Shown: positions 52,619-62,435, counted from the first letter of the stretch. The stretch is DNA of 64,000 nucleotides from Persicobacter psychrovividus (GCF_036492425.1 NZ_AP025292.1:2170001-2234000); one strand, 5' to 3'. Numbers and translations are program-made. Notes: generated by a model from the sequence alone, not told the origin.

Positions 52619-55042
52619 TTATTTCAAAACACCCTCTTCTTCCGCAACGGCTTCAGGCTGTTTAAATTCTTTGAAACAAGCAAATCCAATCAACAACACT
52701 GTCAAAATCGAGCAAACCAAACCGATAGGCTCACCGATGGCGTAGCTTGGTGGGTTGAAGGCAAACTTGATCGTGTGCTTTCCTGCAGGAATCATCATTG
52801 CGCGCAAAACATAGTTGGCACGGAAGTGTGGTGTTTCCTGTCCGTCGATCGTTGCCGACCAACCAGGCTGATAGTACATTTCACTGAATACCGCCAAGGC
52901 TTCTGAACTGCTGTTCGACTCATAAGTCATGTGCATTGGGTGGTATTCGGTCAGCTTGATGCTCGATGCAGGATCAAATTTATAATCGGTTTTCACCACA
53001 TCAGCAAAGCGTTGATCGACGATGGCTTCTTGTTTTGGATTGATATTATCCAGTGCTTTCATCTCGGCATCGGCATTGGCAACGATCTTAACGGTCGGCA
53101 CAAACCAGGCATGTCCACAAGCCTGAGGGTTTACCTGCACTTGTGGCTGTTTGGTTTTCTGATCAGGAACGATGAAATATTTGGTGTTGAGCATGTTCAA
53201 AACGCCCATATTATTTTTGGCAATTTGTCCTTCGATCAGTTCCTGATAACGTCCGAGTTTGATCGCGCTATATCCGCCAATAGATTTATGGTGATAGGAC
53301 GTTACACCATCGTTGAATGTGTTGGTCGCCAAATTGAACACCCTGAAATCAGGATCTTTGTCGGTATTGATCTGCTGATCAATTGGCGTTGGCGCAAACA
53401 ACTGACGCGTATAAGCCTTCACATCTTTGAAATCATCAGCATTCAAATAGCGTAAGCCCACGCCAACCAAATCAAACAACATCAGCACACATAAACCGCC
53501 TGTAACGATTTTAACAGACAATTTCTCTACGGCCAGAGCCCACAGGCCTGCACCTGTCAAAAGAATTAAAATCAAGGAACGGAAAGCATCTCCACGCAAC
53601 AAAGACGCGCGATCATCCTGAATGGCGGTGATCAACCAGGCAGGCAAGCCCATTGAACCATCTTTCGGCCCACGGAACGACATCATGGCACTGGCCACAA
53701 TCGCCAACAGGCACAATCCACCTACGACGATGGTCGTATTTTTCAACCCTTTGATGAAATCAGTTTTGGAGATCTGACCGTCCAAAAAGCGTTGGATGGC
53801 CAAAACACCCAAGAAAGGGAAGATCAACTGTGCGATCGAAAGAATCATGGTGACCGATCGGAATTTGTTGTAAAGCGGCACAACATAAAAGAAGAAGTCG
53901 CTTAACAAAGGGAAGTTTTTACCCATCGACAGGAAGATCGACAGCAAAGCCAACACCACGGCCCACCATTTTAAAGATCCTTTGATGGTGAATAATCCCA
54001 ACACAAAAAGGAACACCACAATCGCCCCGAAGTAAACAGGACCTGCTGTAAATGGCTGATCGCCCCAATACATCGGCAAGGCGTTCACAAACTGATCGGC
54101 CTGCGCACGCGGCACCTGATTTTTGATCAGTGTCTGATAGGTTTCAGAATCTTTAGATAACGATTCATGTGAGCTTCCGCCATAGAAATAAGGGATCAAA
54201 GTGGTGATCGGCTCGATCACGCCGTTGCTCCATGCGAACACATAATCCTTGTCCAGTCCACCGCCTTCGTGTTGTTTGGCGGTCAATTCGGATGTTCCAC
54301 GAGTTGTCGATGGTGCCAAATTCGCTGTGGACCACAAGCGAACCACATTGGAGCCAATCGCCAACATCGCTGCCACAACCAAGAAAACGGAAGGCTTGAT
54401 GAAAGCAGCCCATTGCTTGCTACGAATCGCTTTAACCAACTCCACAATACCAATCCCGAGGATCATGTACAGCAAATAATAGTTGATCTGAATATGTCCG
54501 TAGTAAACCTGCATTCCCAAAAAGAAGGCCGTCATGGCCGCACCCGACCAGTATTTACCACGATAGGTCATGAATACCCCTGCCAAAACAGGTGCCATAT
54601 AAACCATGTCATAAACCTTGTTTATATGCCCCGCCTCGAGGCTAATCAGGCTAAAGGTGGAAAAAGCATAGGCAGCAGCACCTGCAAAAGACAGCCAGGG
54701 GTTCACGCCAAAACTGACCAGCAGGATATAAAAACCCACAAAACCCAGAAACACCAAAAGCGCCGAATCTGGAAAAAGGGCCTTTATGCCCACATGCACT
54801 TTCTGAAAGAGGTTCTGCTCCGAGCTCATGAAGTTGGGCATGCCACCGAAAGAACTGTTAGTCCACAGGATTTCCTCCCCATTTTTACTGTACAGTTCAG
54901 ACTCATGGGCGGCCCCTTTGAACTGTATCACATCGGATTGTAAAAGTTCTTTTCCACTGAGCGTTGGCCCGAAGTAGATTAAGGTAATGATCAAAAATGC
55001 CCCCACCGATAGCAGGTGTGGCCAAAGCTTATTCCAATTCAT
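52619..55042 (-). CDS. YfhO family membrane protein
   Basis: ATG at 55042 (MNWNKLWPHLLSVGAFLIIT) gives 807 residues; an upstream ATG adds no conserved part. About twelve to thirteen membrane helices, with an early extracytoplasmic loop FGPTLSGKELLQSDVIQFKG that recalls glycosyltransferases of the GT-C type, and the conserved LSFAGAAAYAFSTFSLISLE. A C-terminal soluble region (about 620-770) contains YQPGWSATIDGQETPHFRAN. YfhO proteins act in cell-envelope glycan or lipoteichoic-acid modification in other phyla; here the substrate is unknown. Confidence 0.88.
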   Translation of the reverse strand: MNWNKLWPHLLSVGAFLIITLIYFGPTLSGKELLQSDVIQFKGAAHESELYSKNGEEILWTNSSFGGMPNFMSSEQNLFQKVHVGIKALFPDSALLVFLGFVGFYILLVSFGVNPWLSFAGAAAYAFSTFSLISLEAGHINKVYDMVYMAPVLAGVFMTYRGKYWSGAAMTAFFLGMQVYYGHIQINYYLLYMILGIGIVELVKAIRSKQWAAFIKPSVFLVVAAMLAIGSNVVRLWSTANLAPSTTRGTSELTAKQHEGGGLDKDYVFAWSNGVIEPITTLIPYFYGGSSHESLSKDSETYQTLIKNQVPRAQADQFVNALPMYWGDQPFTAGPVYFGAIVVFLFVLGLFTIKGSLKWWAVVLALLSIFLSMGKNFPLLSDFFFYVVPLYNKFRSVTMILSIAQLIFPFLGVLAIQRFLDGQISKTDFIKGLKNTTIVVGGLCLLAIVASAMMSFRGPKDGSMGLPAWLITAIQDDRASLLRGDAFRSLILILLTGAGLWALAVEKLSVKIVTGGLCVLMLFDLVGVGLRYLNADDFKDVKAYTRQLFAPTPIDQQINTDKDPDFRVFNLATNTFNDGVTSYHHKSIGGYSAIKLGRYQELIEGQIAKNNMGVLNMLNTKYFIVPDQKTKQPQVQVNPQACGHAWFVPTVKIVANADAEMKALDNINPKQEAIVDQRFADVVKTDYKFDPASSIKLTEYHPMHMTYESNSSSEALAVFSEMYYQPGWSATIDGQETPHFRANYVLRAMMIPAGKHTIKFAFNPPSYAIGEPIGLVCSILTVLLIGFACFKEFKQPEAVAEEEGVLK

Positions 55043-55233
55043 CGAAAAATGGTCAATTGTTAAAGTTATATTTTTTCCTCCGTCAAGAAGTCGGTTTTTC
55101 AATCAGCTAAGATAAAGACCTTCCCACGAAAAGCGGAATAGATCATCAATTTATTCCGCAAACTACCTTATAATATCATAGAATCAGTTTCAATGACTGA
55201 CAAAAATCAGCTAAAGAGCCAAATTTTTTAACT

Positions 55234-55241
55234 TAACTTTG
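55234..55241 (+). promoter_or_regulatory. -7 box of pfkA
   Basis: TAACTTTG, 72 bases before the ATG at 55314; no TTG at the expected position. Confidence 0.4.
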
Positions 55242-55313
55242 ATATCGGTTTAATACCATGAACTTATATAGACATCATCCCATTTTTAGTTATTGCTTAG
55301 TAAATAATATCCC

Positions 55314-56285
55314 ATGAAAAAAATAGCAGTTCTTACCTCAGGAGGAGATGCGCCAGGCATGAATGCGGCGCTAAGGGCGGTAGTGCGTGCAGCCACTTAC
55401 TACGGTATGGAGGTCTATGGCGTGAAGCGAGGCTTTGACGGACTCATTCAGGGTGATATATATAAAATGAAGTCCTACTCGGTGAGTAATATTATCTCTT
55501 TGGGGGGCACCATCCTGAAAACTGCCCGAAGTGTGGAATTCCACTCCAAAGAAGGGCGCGACAAAGCTTTTGAACACCTGCGAAGCAGGGATATCGAAGG
55601 GCTTGTGGTGATTGGTGGCGACGGTACCATGAATGCCTGCTTGCGCTTTTCCGAAGCCTACAGTTTTCCAGTGGTGGGGATTCCGGGCACCATTAACAAC
55701 GACCTTTATGGCACAGATTTCACGATTGGTTTCGATACGGCAGTCAACACTGCCCTGGATGCTATCGATAAAATCCGTGACACCGCCAACTCCCATGACC
55801 GCATTTTCTTTGTGGAAGTGATGGGACGCGATGCAGGATACATTGCGATTCAGACGGGTATCGGTGGCGGGGCTGAATTGGTGATGGTCCCTGAAACAGA
55901 GACCTCGATTCAGGATGTCATCTCTACCCTTCAAGCAGGTTGGGACCGTTCAAAAAGCGCCTCTATTGTGGTTACCGCTGAAGGCAATGCCGAGGGCTCA
56001 GCACTGGATATTGCGCAGAAGGTAAAGGAGCACATCAACAATAAAGACATCAAAATCACGACCCTGGGGCATATTCAGCGTGGCGGAGCACCTTCAGCTT
56101 TCGATAGAATATTGTCCTCGCGTCTTGGGCTCGCTGCTGTGGAAGCGTTGAGGAATGGCAATCATGGTAAAATGGTTGGCATTATCAAAGATGAGATCAG
56201 CTATACCGACTTTAAAACCGCCATTGAAACACCAAAGCCCCTGAACGAGGAATTGGTACGGTTGGTGGAGATTTTGAATAGTTAG
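55314..56285 (+). CDS. pfkA: 6-phosphofructokinase
   Basis: 323 residues, length of the bacterial ATP-type enzyme of glycolysis. ATP site TSGGDAPGMNAALRAVVRAA and VIGGDGTMNACLRF; substrate-side block VEVMGRDAGYIAIQTGIGGG and the late GHIQRGGAPSAFDR. In E. coli the catalytic base is Asp127 in PGTIDND; here the codons at 55687-55704 read GGC ACC ATT AAC AAC GAC, i.e. GTINND, so the base is Asn while Asp129 is kept. This may mean a weak enzyme, a changed base, or another phosphoryl donor; the rest looks intact. Confidence 0.85.
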   Translation: MKKIAVLTSGGDAPGMNAALRAVVRAATYYGMEVYGVKRGFDGLIQGDIYKMKSYSVSNIISLGGTILKTARSVEFHSKEGRDKAFEHLRSRDIEGLVVIGGDGTMNACLRFSEAYSFPVVGIPGTINNDLYGTDFTIGFDTAVNTALDAIDKIRDTANSHDRIFFVEVMGRDAGYIAIQTGIGGGAELVMVPETETSIQDVISTLQAGWDRSKSASIVVTAEGNAEGSALDIAQKVKEHINNKDIKITTLGHIQRGGAPSAFDRILSSRLGLAAVEALRNGNHGKMVGIIKDEISYTDFKTAIETPKPLNEELVRLVEILNS

Positions 56286-56480
56286 CCCATTATTCTGCCC
56301 ACAGGCTAAGTGATTTAATAAGAAATCTACTAAAGTAAAGATAATCCCGAAGGGATGAAATAACTTAGCCCGGGGCTGTTGCCTAACCATAAATTGATTT
56401 TGTCCCACGAAATTTTATTTCGTCACTGTATGGGCTGACCTGTGTGTCTGCCCGAATCATCATAAATTTTGTGTGGTTTG

Positions 56481-56507
56481 GATACACACATAGGTGCATC
56501 CGCAATG
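56481..56507. repeat. Dispersed hairpin repeat, copy 2 (GATACAC family)
   Basis: GATACACACATAGGTGCATC then CGCAATG; matches 18948-18976 with a few changes, keeping a foldable stem on the minus strand by a G-T pair. Confidence 0.55.
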
Positions 56508-56618
56508 TCATTAAGTTAAGGATTTTGGGCTGACTCAGGTGTAAATTTGAAATGCATGTAAAGGCATAATTCATTATGTCTCACGTAACCATTTGAATTA
56601 ATCCAAGAAAAATCAGCG

Positions 56619-56653
56619 TTGTGTTAGACGTTAAAAATAACGTCTCTACGGGG
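56619..56653. repeat. Family B palindrome, copy 3
   Basis: TTGTGTTAGACGTTAAAAAT then AACGTCTCTACGGGG. Stem AGACGTTA / TAACGTCT, loop AAAA. Compare 42592. Confidence 0.65.
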
Positions 56654-56681
56654 TAAGGTGCTTAACTTAATGACATTGGGT

Positions 56682-56709
56682 GCATCCGTACAGTTATCAG
56701 AATAATCTT
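56682..56709. repeat. Dispersed repeat family F, copy 2
   Basis: GCATCCGTACAGTTATCAGA then ATAATCTT; reverse complement of 42465-42492 with three mismatches in 28. Confidence 0.6.
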
Positions 56710-56747
56710 TTGCGCTAAATTCAAAGAATTTCGTTATGCAACCGCCG

Positions 56748-57731
56748 CTATTCCTTGACTTCACCTTTCAGGTGCTCCCGAATCAGAGCAACGATTCCCG
56801 CTTCATCCTCAGGATGAAACCAATGAAACTCCTCATCCTTCTTAAAATAAGTCAGTTGGCGTTTAGCATATCGTCGGGTGTTTCGCTTTAAAAGGCGTAT
56901 AGCCTCTTCCCGATCATATTGCCCATCCATATAATCAAAAACCTCTTTATACCCTACCGTCTGCAGTGCATTCACCTCCCGATAGGGCAACAAACGCTCC
57001 ACCTCCTCAAACAGGCCTTGTTCAATCATGATGTCCACACGGCGATTAATTCGGTCGTATAATTCCTCACGCTCCCGTTCCAAACCGATTTTCAGCATTT
57101 TAAAAGGACGGGCATCCAGCTTGTTTTTTCTGTAAAAAGACATCGGCTGACCACTTACCCGAAAAACTTCCACGGCACGCATCACGCGCTGTGGGTTTTG
57201 CAAGTCCACTTCATCAGCATAGGCAGGATCATTGGCCCACAGTTCTTTGACCAAAAACTCCAGGCCCTTTTCTTCATAATCGGCAATCACCTGCGCACGA
57301 ACAGCTTCAGGCGTTTTGGGCATATCATCAAAACCCTCCACTAAGCCCTTGATATAAAGCGTGCTTCCGCCCGTGGCAATTACGGTATCATGAGTGGCAA
57401 ATAAAGTTTTCGCCTTGGCCAGGGCATCGAGCTCAAAACGCCCAGCACTGTAAGGGGTATCCACCGACATATGATCGACAAAATGATGTACCACACCATC
57501 CATCTCCTCCACGGTAGGCTTTGCGGTTCCTATTGCCATTTCCTTAAAAAACTGTCGTGAATCAGCACTGATGATCTCCGTACCGAATAGCTGCGCTAAA
57601 GTAACACAAAGCGCCGTTTTCCCAACAGCTGTTGGCCCAACAATGACCACCAATAATTTATCTTCCATTAATTCCTTCGCCATATAAGCTGCAAGTTCGT
57701 GATTCTTGACCGATATTTCAACGCCCATCAC
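56748..57731 (-). CDS. miaA: tRNA dimethylallyltransferase
   Basis: 327 residues. Adds a dimethylallyl group to A37 of tRNAs reading UNN codons. P-loop LVVIVGPTAVGKTALCVTLA, IISADSRQFFKEMAIGTAKP, the substrate loop HHFVDHMSVDTPYSAGRFEL, ATGGSTLYIKGLVEG and the C-terminal KRNTRRYAKRQLTYFKKDEE. Complete. Start choice is uncertain: Met1, Met2, Met17 or Met22 (MEDKLLVVIVG) would all keep the P-loop. Ends close to the repeat-rich gap. Confidence 0.95.
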   Translation of the reverse strand: MMGVEISVKNHELAAYMAKELMEDKLLVVIVGPTAVGKTALCVTLAQLFGTEIISADSRQFFKEMAIGTAKPTVEEMDGVVHHFVDHMSVDTPYSAGRFELDALAKAKTLFATHDTVIATGGSTLYIKGLVEGFDDMPKTPEAVRAQVIADYEEKGLEFLVKELWANDPAYADEVDLQNPQRVMRAVEVFRVSGQPMSFYRKNKLDARPFKMLKIGLEREREELYDRINRRVDIMIEQGLFEEVERLLPYREVNALQTVGYKEVFDYMDGQYDREEAIRLLKRNTRRYAKRQLTYFKKDEEFHWFHPEDEAGIVALIREHLKGEVKE

Positions 57732-57831
57732 TAAAAGGAGATAATCGGCCTGATAGTTTTCAGATTCATTTCGAGAGTGCTAATTTTTTTCTAATTTACC
57801 CTTCAATTCCATTGAAAAAACCCATCATGCT

Positions 57832-60800
57832 ATGATTGGAGACCATAAATCCCTGTCCCATAAATCAAAGGACGAGCTTATTGAAGAGTTGGTAAGGCTG
57901 AAAGAAAGCGGCAACTCGCAAATTCAGTTGCTGGTGCAGGAAGCCAGCACCGCTGCCATTGTAGTTAACACCAGCGGGGAGATCAAGGCTTCCAATGATG
58001 CCTGCCTTGCCCTGTTTGACGTCAATGAAAAAAGTGAAATTGAGCAAAGTGAGCTCTTCACCAAAATCGTCAACTACAAACAGAAACAGCAAAACATCCT
58101 CAAGCACAGCCTCGCTTATTCAGGAGGAATTACCGTGGCCATCCCCCACCATGACGGCAAAGATTTATGCTCCATCCTGGTGTCCTTGTCCACCATTAAT
58201 TTCGGGGTGGCGCAGTGGATTTTTGTAAAACTGACCAAGGAGAACAACCAGCCCAACCTCGACCTTCCGAGTTCGGCGGTGATGACCCGAAAAACCAACG
58301 ACTACGACAACGTTTACAGCTTTGATGAGGAGTGGCAAAACTTCTCGGGAATTCCGAGCGATCAGCTGATAAAAGAATGGGTGGACCTGATTCATCCCGA
58401 TGATTTTCTCGAGGTACGCTCTAAGATGAAGCAAGCCCTCAGCAACAGAAAAAATTATCGCCTGGATTACCGCCTGAAAAATAAATGGGGAAAATATATT
58501 ATGGTCCAGGAAACGGGAATTCCCCGCTACCCTGAGGACGATGTTTTCTCTGGATTCATCATCGCGACCATCCCCCGCGAGATCAGTTCAAGCTCAGTAT
58601 TATCAAGCACCGTAGGGGCACTTGGCCCGATGATCGTCAATGTTACCCCCGACGGGTTCATCCTGAGTTGCAACCATACTTTTGCCAATGCTTTCCAATT
58701 AAATGCACAACAGCTTTTCGGCCGAAAACTCAACCAGTTCATCGTGCCGAAAAATATGGATCCCAAAACAACTTTCAGGAAACAGTATTACCCTGAAAGC
58801 CTCCATGAATTTGACCCTATCCATTGCAAGGCCGTCGAGAGCCAGTTTTCACACATTGAGCTCGACTTTTTCCGTGTGCCTGGCAAGATCAACAGCCGCA
58901 CTAATTTAATCACCCTCGTTTCCACCTCCATCCAACAAAAGGAGGAAAGCCCGAGAAAAACCAAACAGACCCTGCGTTATCATGTGCTCGATGACCTCGA
59001 CGAGATGATCGGCTTTCTGGATCTCAACGGAAACTTCGAGTATGTAAACATCTCCCTTGCCCGCTCCCTCGCCCGGCCGCAGCACAAGGTAAGGGGAATT
59101 TCACTGATGAGCATTGTCGGGCAACAAGCACCAGAGTTGCGCAAAAAACTCGAGCAGCTCATTTTGAAAGGAGATAAGGATTTCACCATTTCCCTTGAGA
59201 TACAGACCAGTGGAAAAAATCACGAAATTTTCCACTGCACCTTTTCTTTGCTGAAAGATCAGGAGGGACCTTATAGTATTAAATTGGCCGTGCGCCCATT
59301 GGAAGCATCCTACCTGCTCAACCGTGCGCAGGAAATCTTTCAGCGCCTGCCCATCTGGATGCGTAATATCGACCAGGACAGCAAATGGTTCCCTTCCATT
59401 GCGGTAAACATGCGGTCCCTAATCCTTTTTGATTACGCTTGCCTTCAGCTGATCACCACCGAAAATCAGCCTGGAGCGCTCTTCGAATGGCAAGCACGGG
59501 CAGATTTCGAAGACATTAACCTGCCCGAAACCCTCATCAAGGGAATCATGCCCAACACGCACCCTTCATTTTTGGAGGAGGAACGTTTTAAGCATTTGGA
59601 TTTCGGGGGTACCGTACCAAAGCACATCGTTCACCTACCGCTGCAATGGTCAGGAGAAACGATCGGCCACCTGTTGCTCATCAACCGCTTTGAATCCACC
59701 AAATACAGCTTGAAGGATTTGCTGATCCTGGAAATTATTGCCCCAGCGATTGCACAAGCGATTACCGACAAGGAGAAAGAGCTGCCGTATAGTGCCAAAC
59801 TCACCGCCCACCGGCCGCCTGTACTTTCTGCCATTCTGGATATGGAGGCCAATATTATCGAAGCCTCTGACAAGTACACTGAATTTTGGCAGGAACACCA
59901 GAAAACTACCCACACGGGACAAAGTTGCCCAGAAAAAAATCAGCTACTGATAGATGGTGACTGGCAGAAAATCTGGGGAAAAGTGTGTAAGGGGGAGGCT
60001 CAAACCGCAGAGTTTTTCCAGGTACAGCCCAATAAGAACAAGACCCAGTTTATGGTCATGACCTTCATTCCGCGCAAAAACCAGCAGCAGGTGGAGCTTA
60101 TTTTGCAGGACTATACCGATCAGAAAAAAGAACAGCTGAGCCTGACACTCAATGAGCGCAAATACCGAAAAATATTCGAACGATCGCCCGATGTATATTT
60201 CAGGTGCAACCTCAGGGGCAAGGTGACCATGGTTTCCCCGAGTGCGCTCGAAGTAATGGGCTACACCCCTGCCGACCTGATAGGGAAAAATGTTGGTGAC
60301 TTTTACCTCTACAAAGGTACTGCCCGCCATTTTGAAGAAAGCCTGCTACGCCAGAAACAGATTGCCAATGAGCCTGTTTTTGTTATTCAGAAATCTGGAC
60401 GGCCAATTTATTGCTTTCTCCACCTGAGGTATATTAAAAATGAAAATGGCCCGCTGGAACTCGAAGGTTACCTTAGGGATATGAGTGAGCTCAACAAAAC
60501 ACAGGAAAAACTGCGCAATACCATCAAGGCCAAAGACAACTTCCTTTCCAATATGAGCCATGAAATTCGGACGCCGATGAACGGTATTATTGGGATGGTG
60601 GACCTGATCGAGGACACCCACCTGACCGAGGAACAGTCCGAATACGTGGATGCCCTGCGCAAGTCCTCACAAACGCTGATGGAAATCCTGAATGACATTC
60701 TCGACCTGTCTAAAATTCAGTCAGGAAGAATGGAGCTTCGCCCTGCGCCAAAAAACATCCGCGAAACGATCACCAAACTGTTCAACCTCTTCAGCCCTCA

Positions 60801-62058
60801 GGCAGAGAACAAAGGCGTGGATTTTGAATATATCATCGACGAAAATGTTCCTGAACACTTGCTGATCGACGAAACGAGGCTATTGCAGATCCTTTCCAAC
60901 CTGACCGCCAATGCCCTCAAATTCACCGAAGCCAAAGGGTTCATTAATATCTATTTAAAGGTCGAAGAGCAGAAAGCGCAGGTTTACAAGTTACGCATCG
61001 AAGTGAAGGATTCTGGAATTGGCATTGACCCCACCTACCACAACAGCCTCTTTCAGGCTTTTGAACAAGGCGACCACAGCACCACGAAAACATTCTCTGG
61101 TGCAGGCCTGGGGCTCACCATTTGCCGAAAATTATGCAGGCTTATGAATGGGGAAATCAATGTAAACTCCATGCTGGGGCTGGGCAGTACGTTCTGGTTC
61201 ACCTTTGAGGCGGGCATCCCTCAGCAGGAACACGAACCGCTGATCAGGAACCTGAAAAAAGAACTGGTAACAGACTCCCTGAGCAACATCGCTTTTACAC
61301 CATCGATTTTATTGGTGGACGATAATTTTATCAATAGAAAGGTTGCTTCGGAAATATTACTGAAAGCAGGTTGCAAAGTGCTGACGGCTGAAAGCGGACA
61401 AGAAGCCATTGAAAAGGTACAGCAAAATAGCTTTGATTTGGTGTTTATGGACATCCAGATGCCACAGATGGACGGGGTACAAACCACCAAAAACATCAAG
61501 GCCCTTGGACTGAAAAATTGTCCGCCGATCATTGCCATGACCGCCTACGCCCTCGAAAATGACCGACAGCGGTTTATCAAGGAAGGGCTCGACGATTACC
61601 TGGCCAAACCGATACGCGCACAGGAAATTATTCAGAAAGTGAAAGAATATGCCCCTGCCTTATCAGAAAAAAAGACCATTGAGCCAAAAATAATCAAAGA
61701 AAAGAGCAGTGCTTTAAACAAAGCGATCGTAGATCAGCTTTATGATATTGGCGGATATGAATTGATTGCGGAAGTATATGAAAATTTCGATTTGGAAACA
61801 AAGGAGTTATTATCTGAAGCAACTATTTTTGCACAAAATCAAGAATATAAAAATATTTTAGGTAATTTGCATACCCTTAAAGGAAATGCCGCCACTTTAG
61901 GGGTCGATCAGCTTGCTGAGAAAGTGAAAAATACAGAACAAACACTAAAAAAATCACCATATTCGAAACTAAATCAAGATTTGGAGGAAATAGGCAAACT
62001 ATTTGATAGGTTTAGTAGTGAATATAAGAGTTTCTTAGATACTTATAAAAATCAATAA
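57832..62058 (+). CDS. Hybrid sensor histidine kinase, multi-PAS, GAF, receiver and HPt
   Basis: 1408 residues, no membrane segment, so cytoplasmic sensor. In order: short coiled coil; at least three to four PAS-type modules (about 33-140, 162-255 with WVDLIHPDDF, 266-370, 386-480); a GAF-like region (about 500-650); two more PAS modules (about 663-760 and 778-900); HisKA with the phospho-His in MSHEIRTPMNGIIGMVDLIE (His910); ATPase (LLQILSNLTANALKFTEAKG, GAGLGLTICRKLCRLMNGEI); receiver with DLVFMDIQMPQMDG (Asp1207); and a C-terminal HPt with LHTLKGNAATLGVDQLAEKV (His1347). All parts for His-Asp-His relay are in one chain. The last about 120 residues and the next gene are visibly AT-richer than the rest. 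Confidence 0.9.
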   Translation: MIGDHKSLSHKSKDELIEELVRLKESGNSQIQLLVQEASTAAIVVNTSGEIKASNDACLALFDVNEKSEIEQSELFTKIVNYKQKQQNILKHSLAYSGGITVAIPHHDGKDLCSILVSLSTINFGVAQWIFVKLTKENNQPNLDLPSSAVMTRKTNDYDNVYSFDEEWQNFSGIPSDQLIKEWVDLIHPDDFLEVRSKMKQALSNRKNYRLDYRLKNKWGKYIMVQETGIPRYPEDDVFSGFIIATIPREISSSSVLSSTVGALGPMIVNVTPDGFILSCNHTFANAFQLNAQQLFGRKLNQFIVPKNMDPKTTFRKQYYPESLHEFDPIHCKAVESQFSHIELDFFRVPGKINSRTNLITLVSTSIQQKEESPRKTKQTLRYHVLDDLDEMIGFLDLNGNFEYVNISLARSLARPQHKVRGISLMSIVGQQAPELRKKLEQLILKGDKDFTISLEIQTSGKNHEIFHCTFSLLKDQEGPYSIKLAVRPLEASYLLNRAQEIFQRLPIWMRNIDQDSKWFPSIAVNMRSLILFDYACLQLITTENQPGALFEWQARADFEDINLPETLIKGIMPNTHPSFLEEERFKHLDFGGTVPKHIVHLPLQWSGETIGHLLLINRFESTKYSLKDLLILEIIAPAIAQAITDKEKELPYSAKLTAHRPPVLSAILDMEANIIEASDKYTEFWQEHQKTTHTGQSCPEKNQLLIDGDWQKIWGKVCKGEAQTAEFFQVQPNKNKTQFMVMTFIPRKNQQQVELILQDYTDQKKEQLSLTLNERKYRKIFERSPDVYFRCNLRGKVTMVSPSALEVMGYTPADLIGKNVGDFYLYKGTARHFEESLLRQKQIANEPVFVIQKSGRPIYCFLHLRYIKNENGPLELEGYLRDMSELNKTQEKLRNTIKAKDNFLSNMSHEIRTPMNGIIGMVDLIEDTHLTEEQSEYVDALRKSSQTLMEILNDILDLSKIQSGRMELRPAPKNIRETITKLFNLFSPQAENKGVDFEYIIDENVPEHLLIDETRLLQILSNLTANALKFTEAKGFINIYLKVEEQKAQVYKLRIEVKDSGIGIDPTYHNSLFQAFEQGDHSTTKTFSGAGLGLTICRKLCRLMNGEINVNSMLGLGSTFWFTFEAGIPQQEHEPLIRNLKKELVTDSLSNIAFTPSILLVDDNFINRKVASEILLKAGCKVLTAESGQEAIEKVQQNSFDLVFMDIQMPQMDGVQTTKNIKALGLKNCPPIIAMTAYALENDRQRFIKEGLDDYLAKPIRAQEIIQKVKEYAPALSEKKTIEPKIIKEKSSALNKAIVDQLYDIGGYELIAEVYENFDLETKELLSEATIFAQNQEYKNILGNLHTLKGNAATLGVDQLAEKVKNTEQTLKKSPYSKLNQDLEEIGKLFDRFSSEYKSFLDTYKNQ

Positions 62059-62060
62059 AA

Positions 62061-62435
62061 ATGGCCGATAAAAAGAAGGTGTTAATTGCTGAAGACAGTT
62101 CAGTAATACAAACTCTAACAAAAAAAATCCTACTTATCCAAAACTACGACATTGACTCTGCAAAAAACGGCAAGCAAGTTATGGATAAGGTCGCTAAGAA
62201 AGATTATGATGTGATATTGATGGATATCAATATGCCACAAATGGATGGTATGCAATGCGCCAAGGCTATCCGTGACCAAGGTAATCAAGTGCCGATTGTT
62301 GCGATTACAGGAAATGCACGAAATTATACAATGGAGGATTTTAAATCCGTAGGTATTAATGACTTTTTACCTAAGCCGTTAGATTTTGACGCTTTGGTTG
62401 AAACCGTTAAGAAATACACCCTTGGGAATAAATAA
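62061..62435 (+). CDS. CheY-like response regulator, receiver only
   Basis: 124 residues: acidic pocket VLIAEDSSVIQTLTKK, phospho-Asp in YDVILMDINMPQMDGM, Thr in AITGNARNYT and Lys in DFLPKPLDFDAL. No output domain, so it acts by protein contact or passes phosphate on. It starts two bases after the kinase stop and is the natural final acceptor of the HPt phosphate. Terminator at 62454. Confidence 0.93.
   Translation: MADKKKVLIAEDSSVIQTLTKKILLIQNYDIDSAKNGKQVMDKVAKKDYDVILMDINMPQMDGMQCAKAIRDQGNQVPIVAITGNARNYTMEDFKSVGINDFLPKPLDFDALVETVKKYTLGNK

Larger units (their letters stand above)
56286..56747. other. 462-base repeat-rich gap
   Basis: No gene seen. Contains family F hairpin (56481-56507), family B palindrome (56619-56653), family F second segment (56682-56709) and a 17-bp inverted repeat: AATGTCATTAAGTTAAG at 56504-56520 against its exact inverse at 56661-56677. 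TCCCGAAGGGATGAAATAAC (56350-56369) is a further short repeat-like string. Confidence 0.6.

Noticed and set aside
54269-54943. 224-codon frame opposite the YfhO gene
   Set aside because: His/Gln/Arg-rich sequence typical of an antisense frame of a membrane protein.
55314-56285. PPi-dependent phosphofructokinase
   Set aside because: Length and ATP-site residues (GGDGT after VVI) resemble ATP-type enzymes; the Asn change alone does not indicate PPi use.
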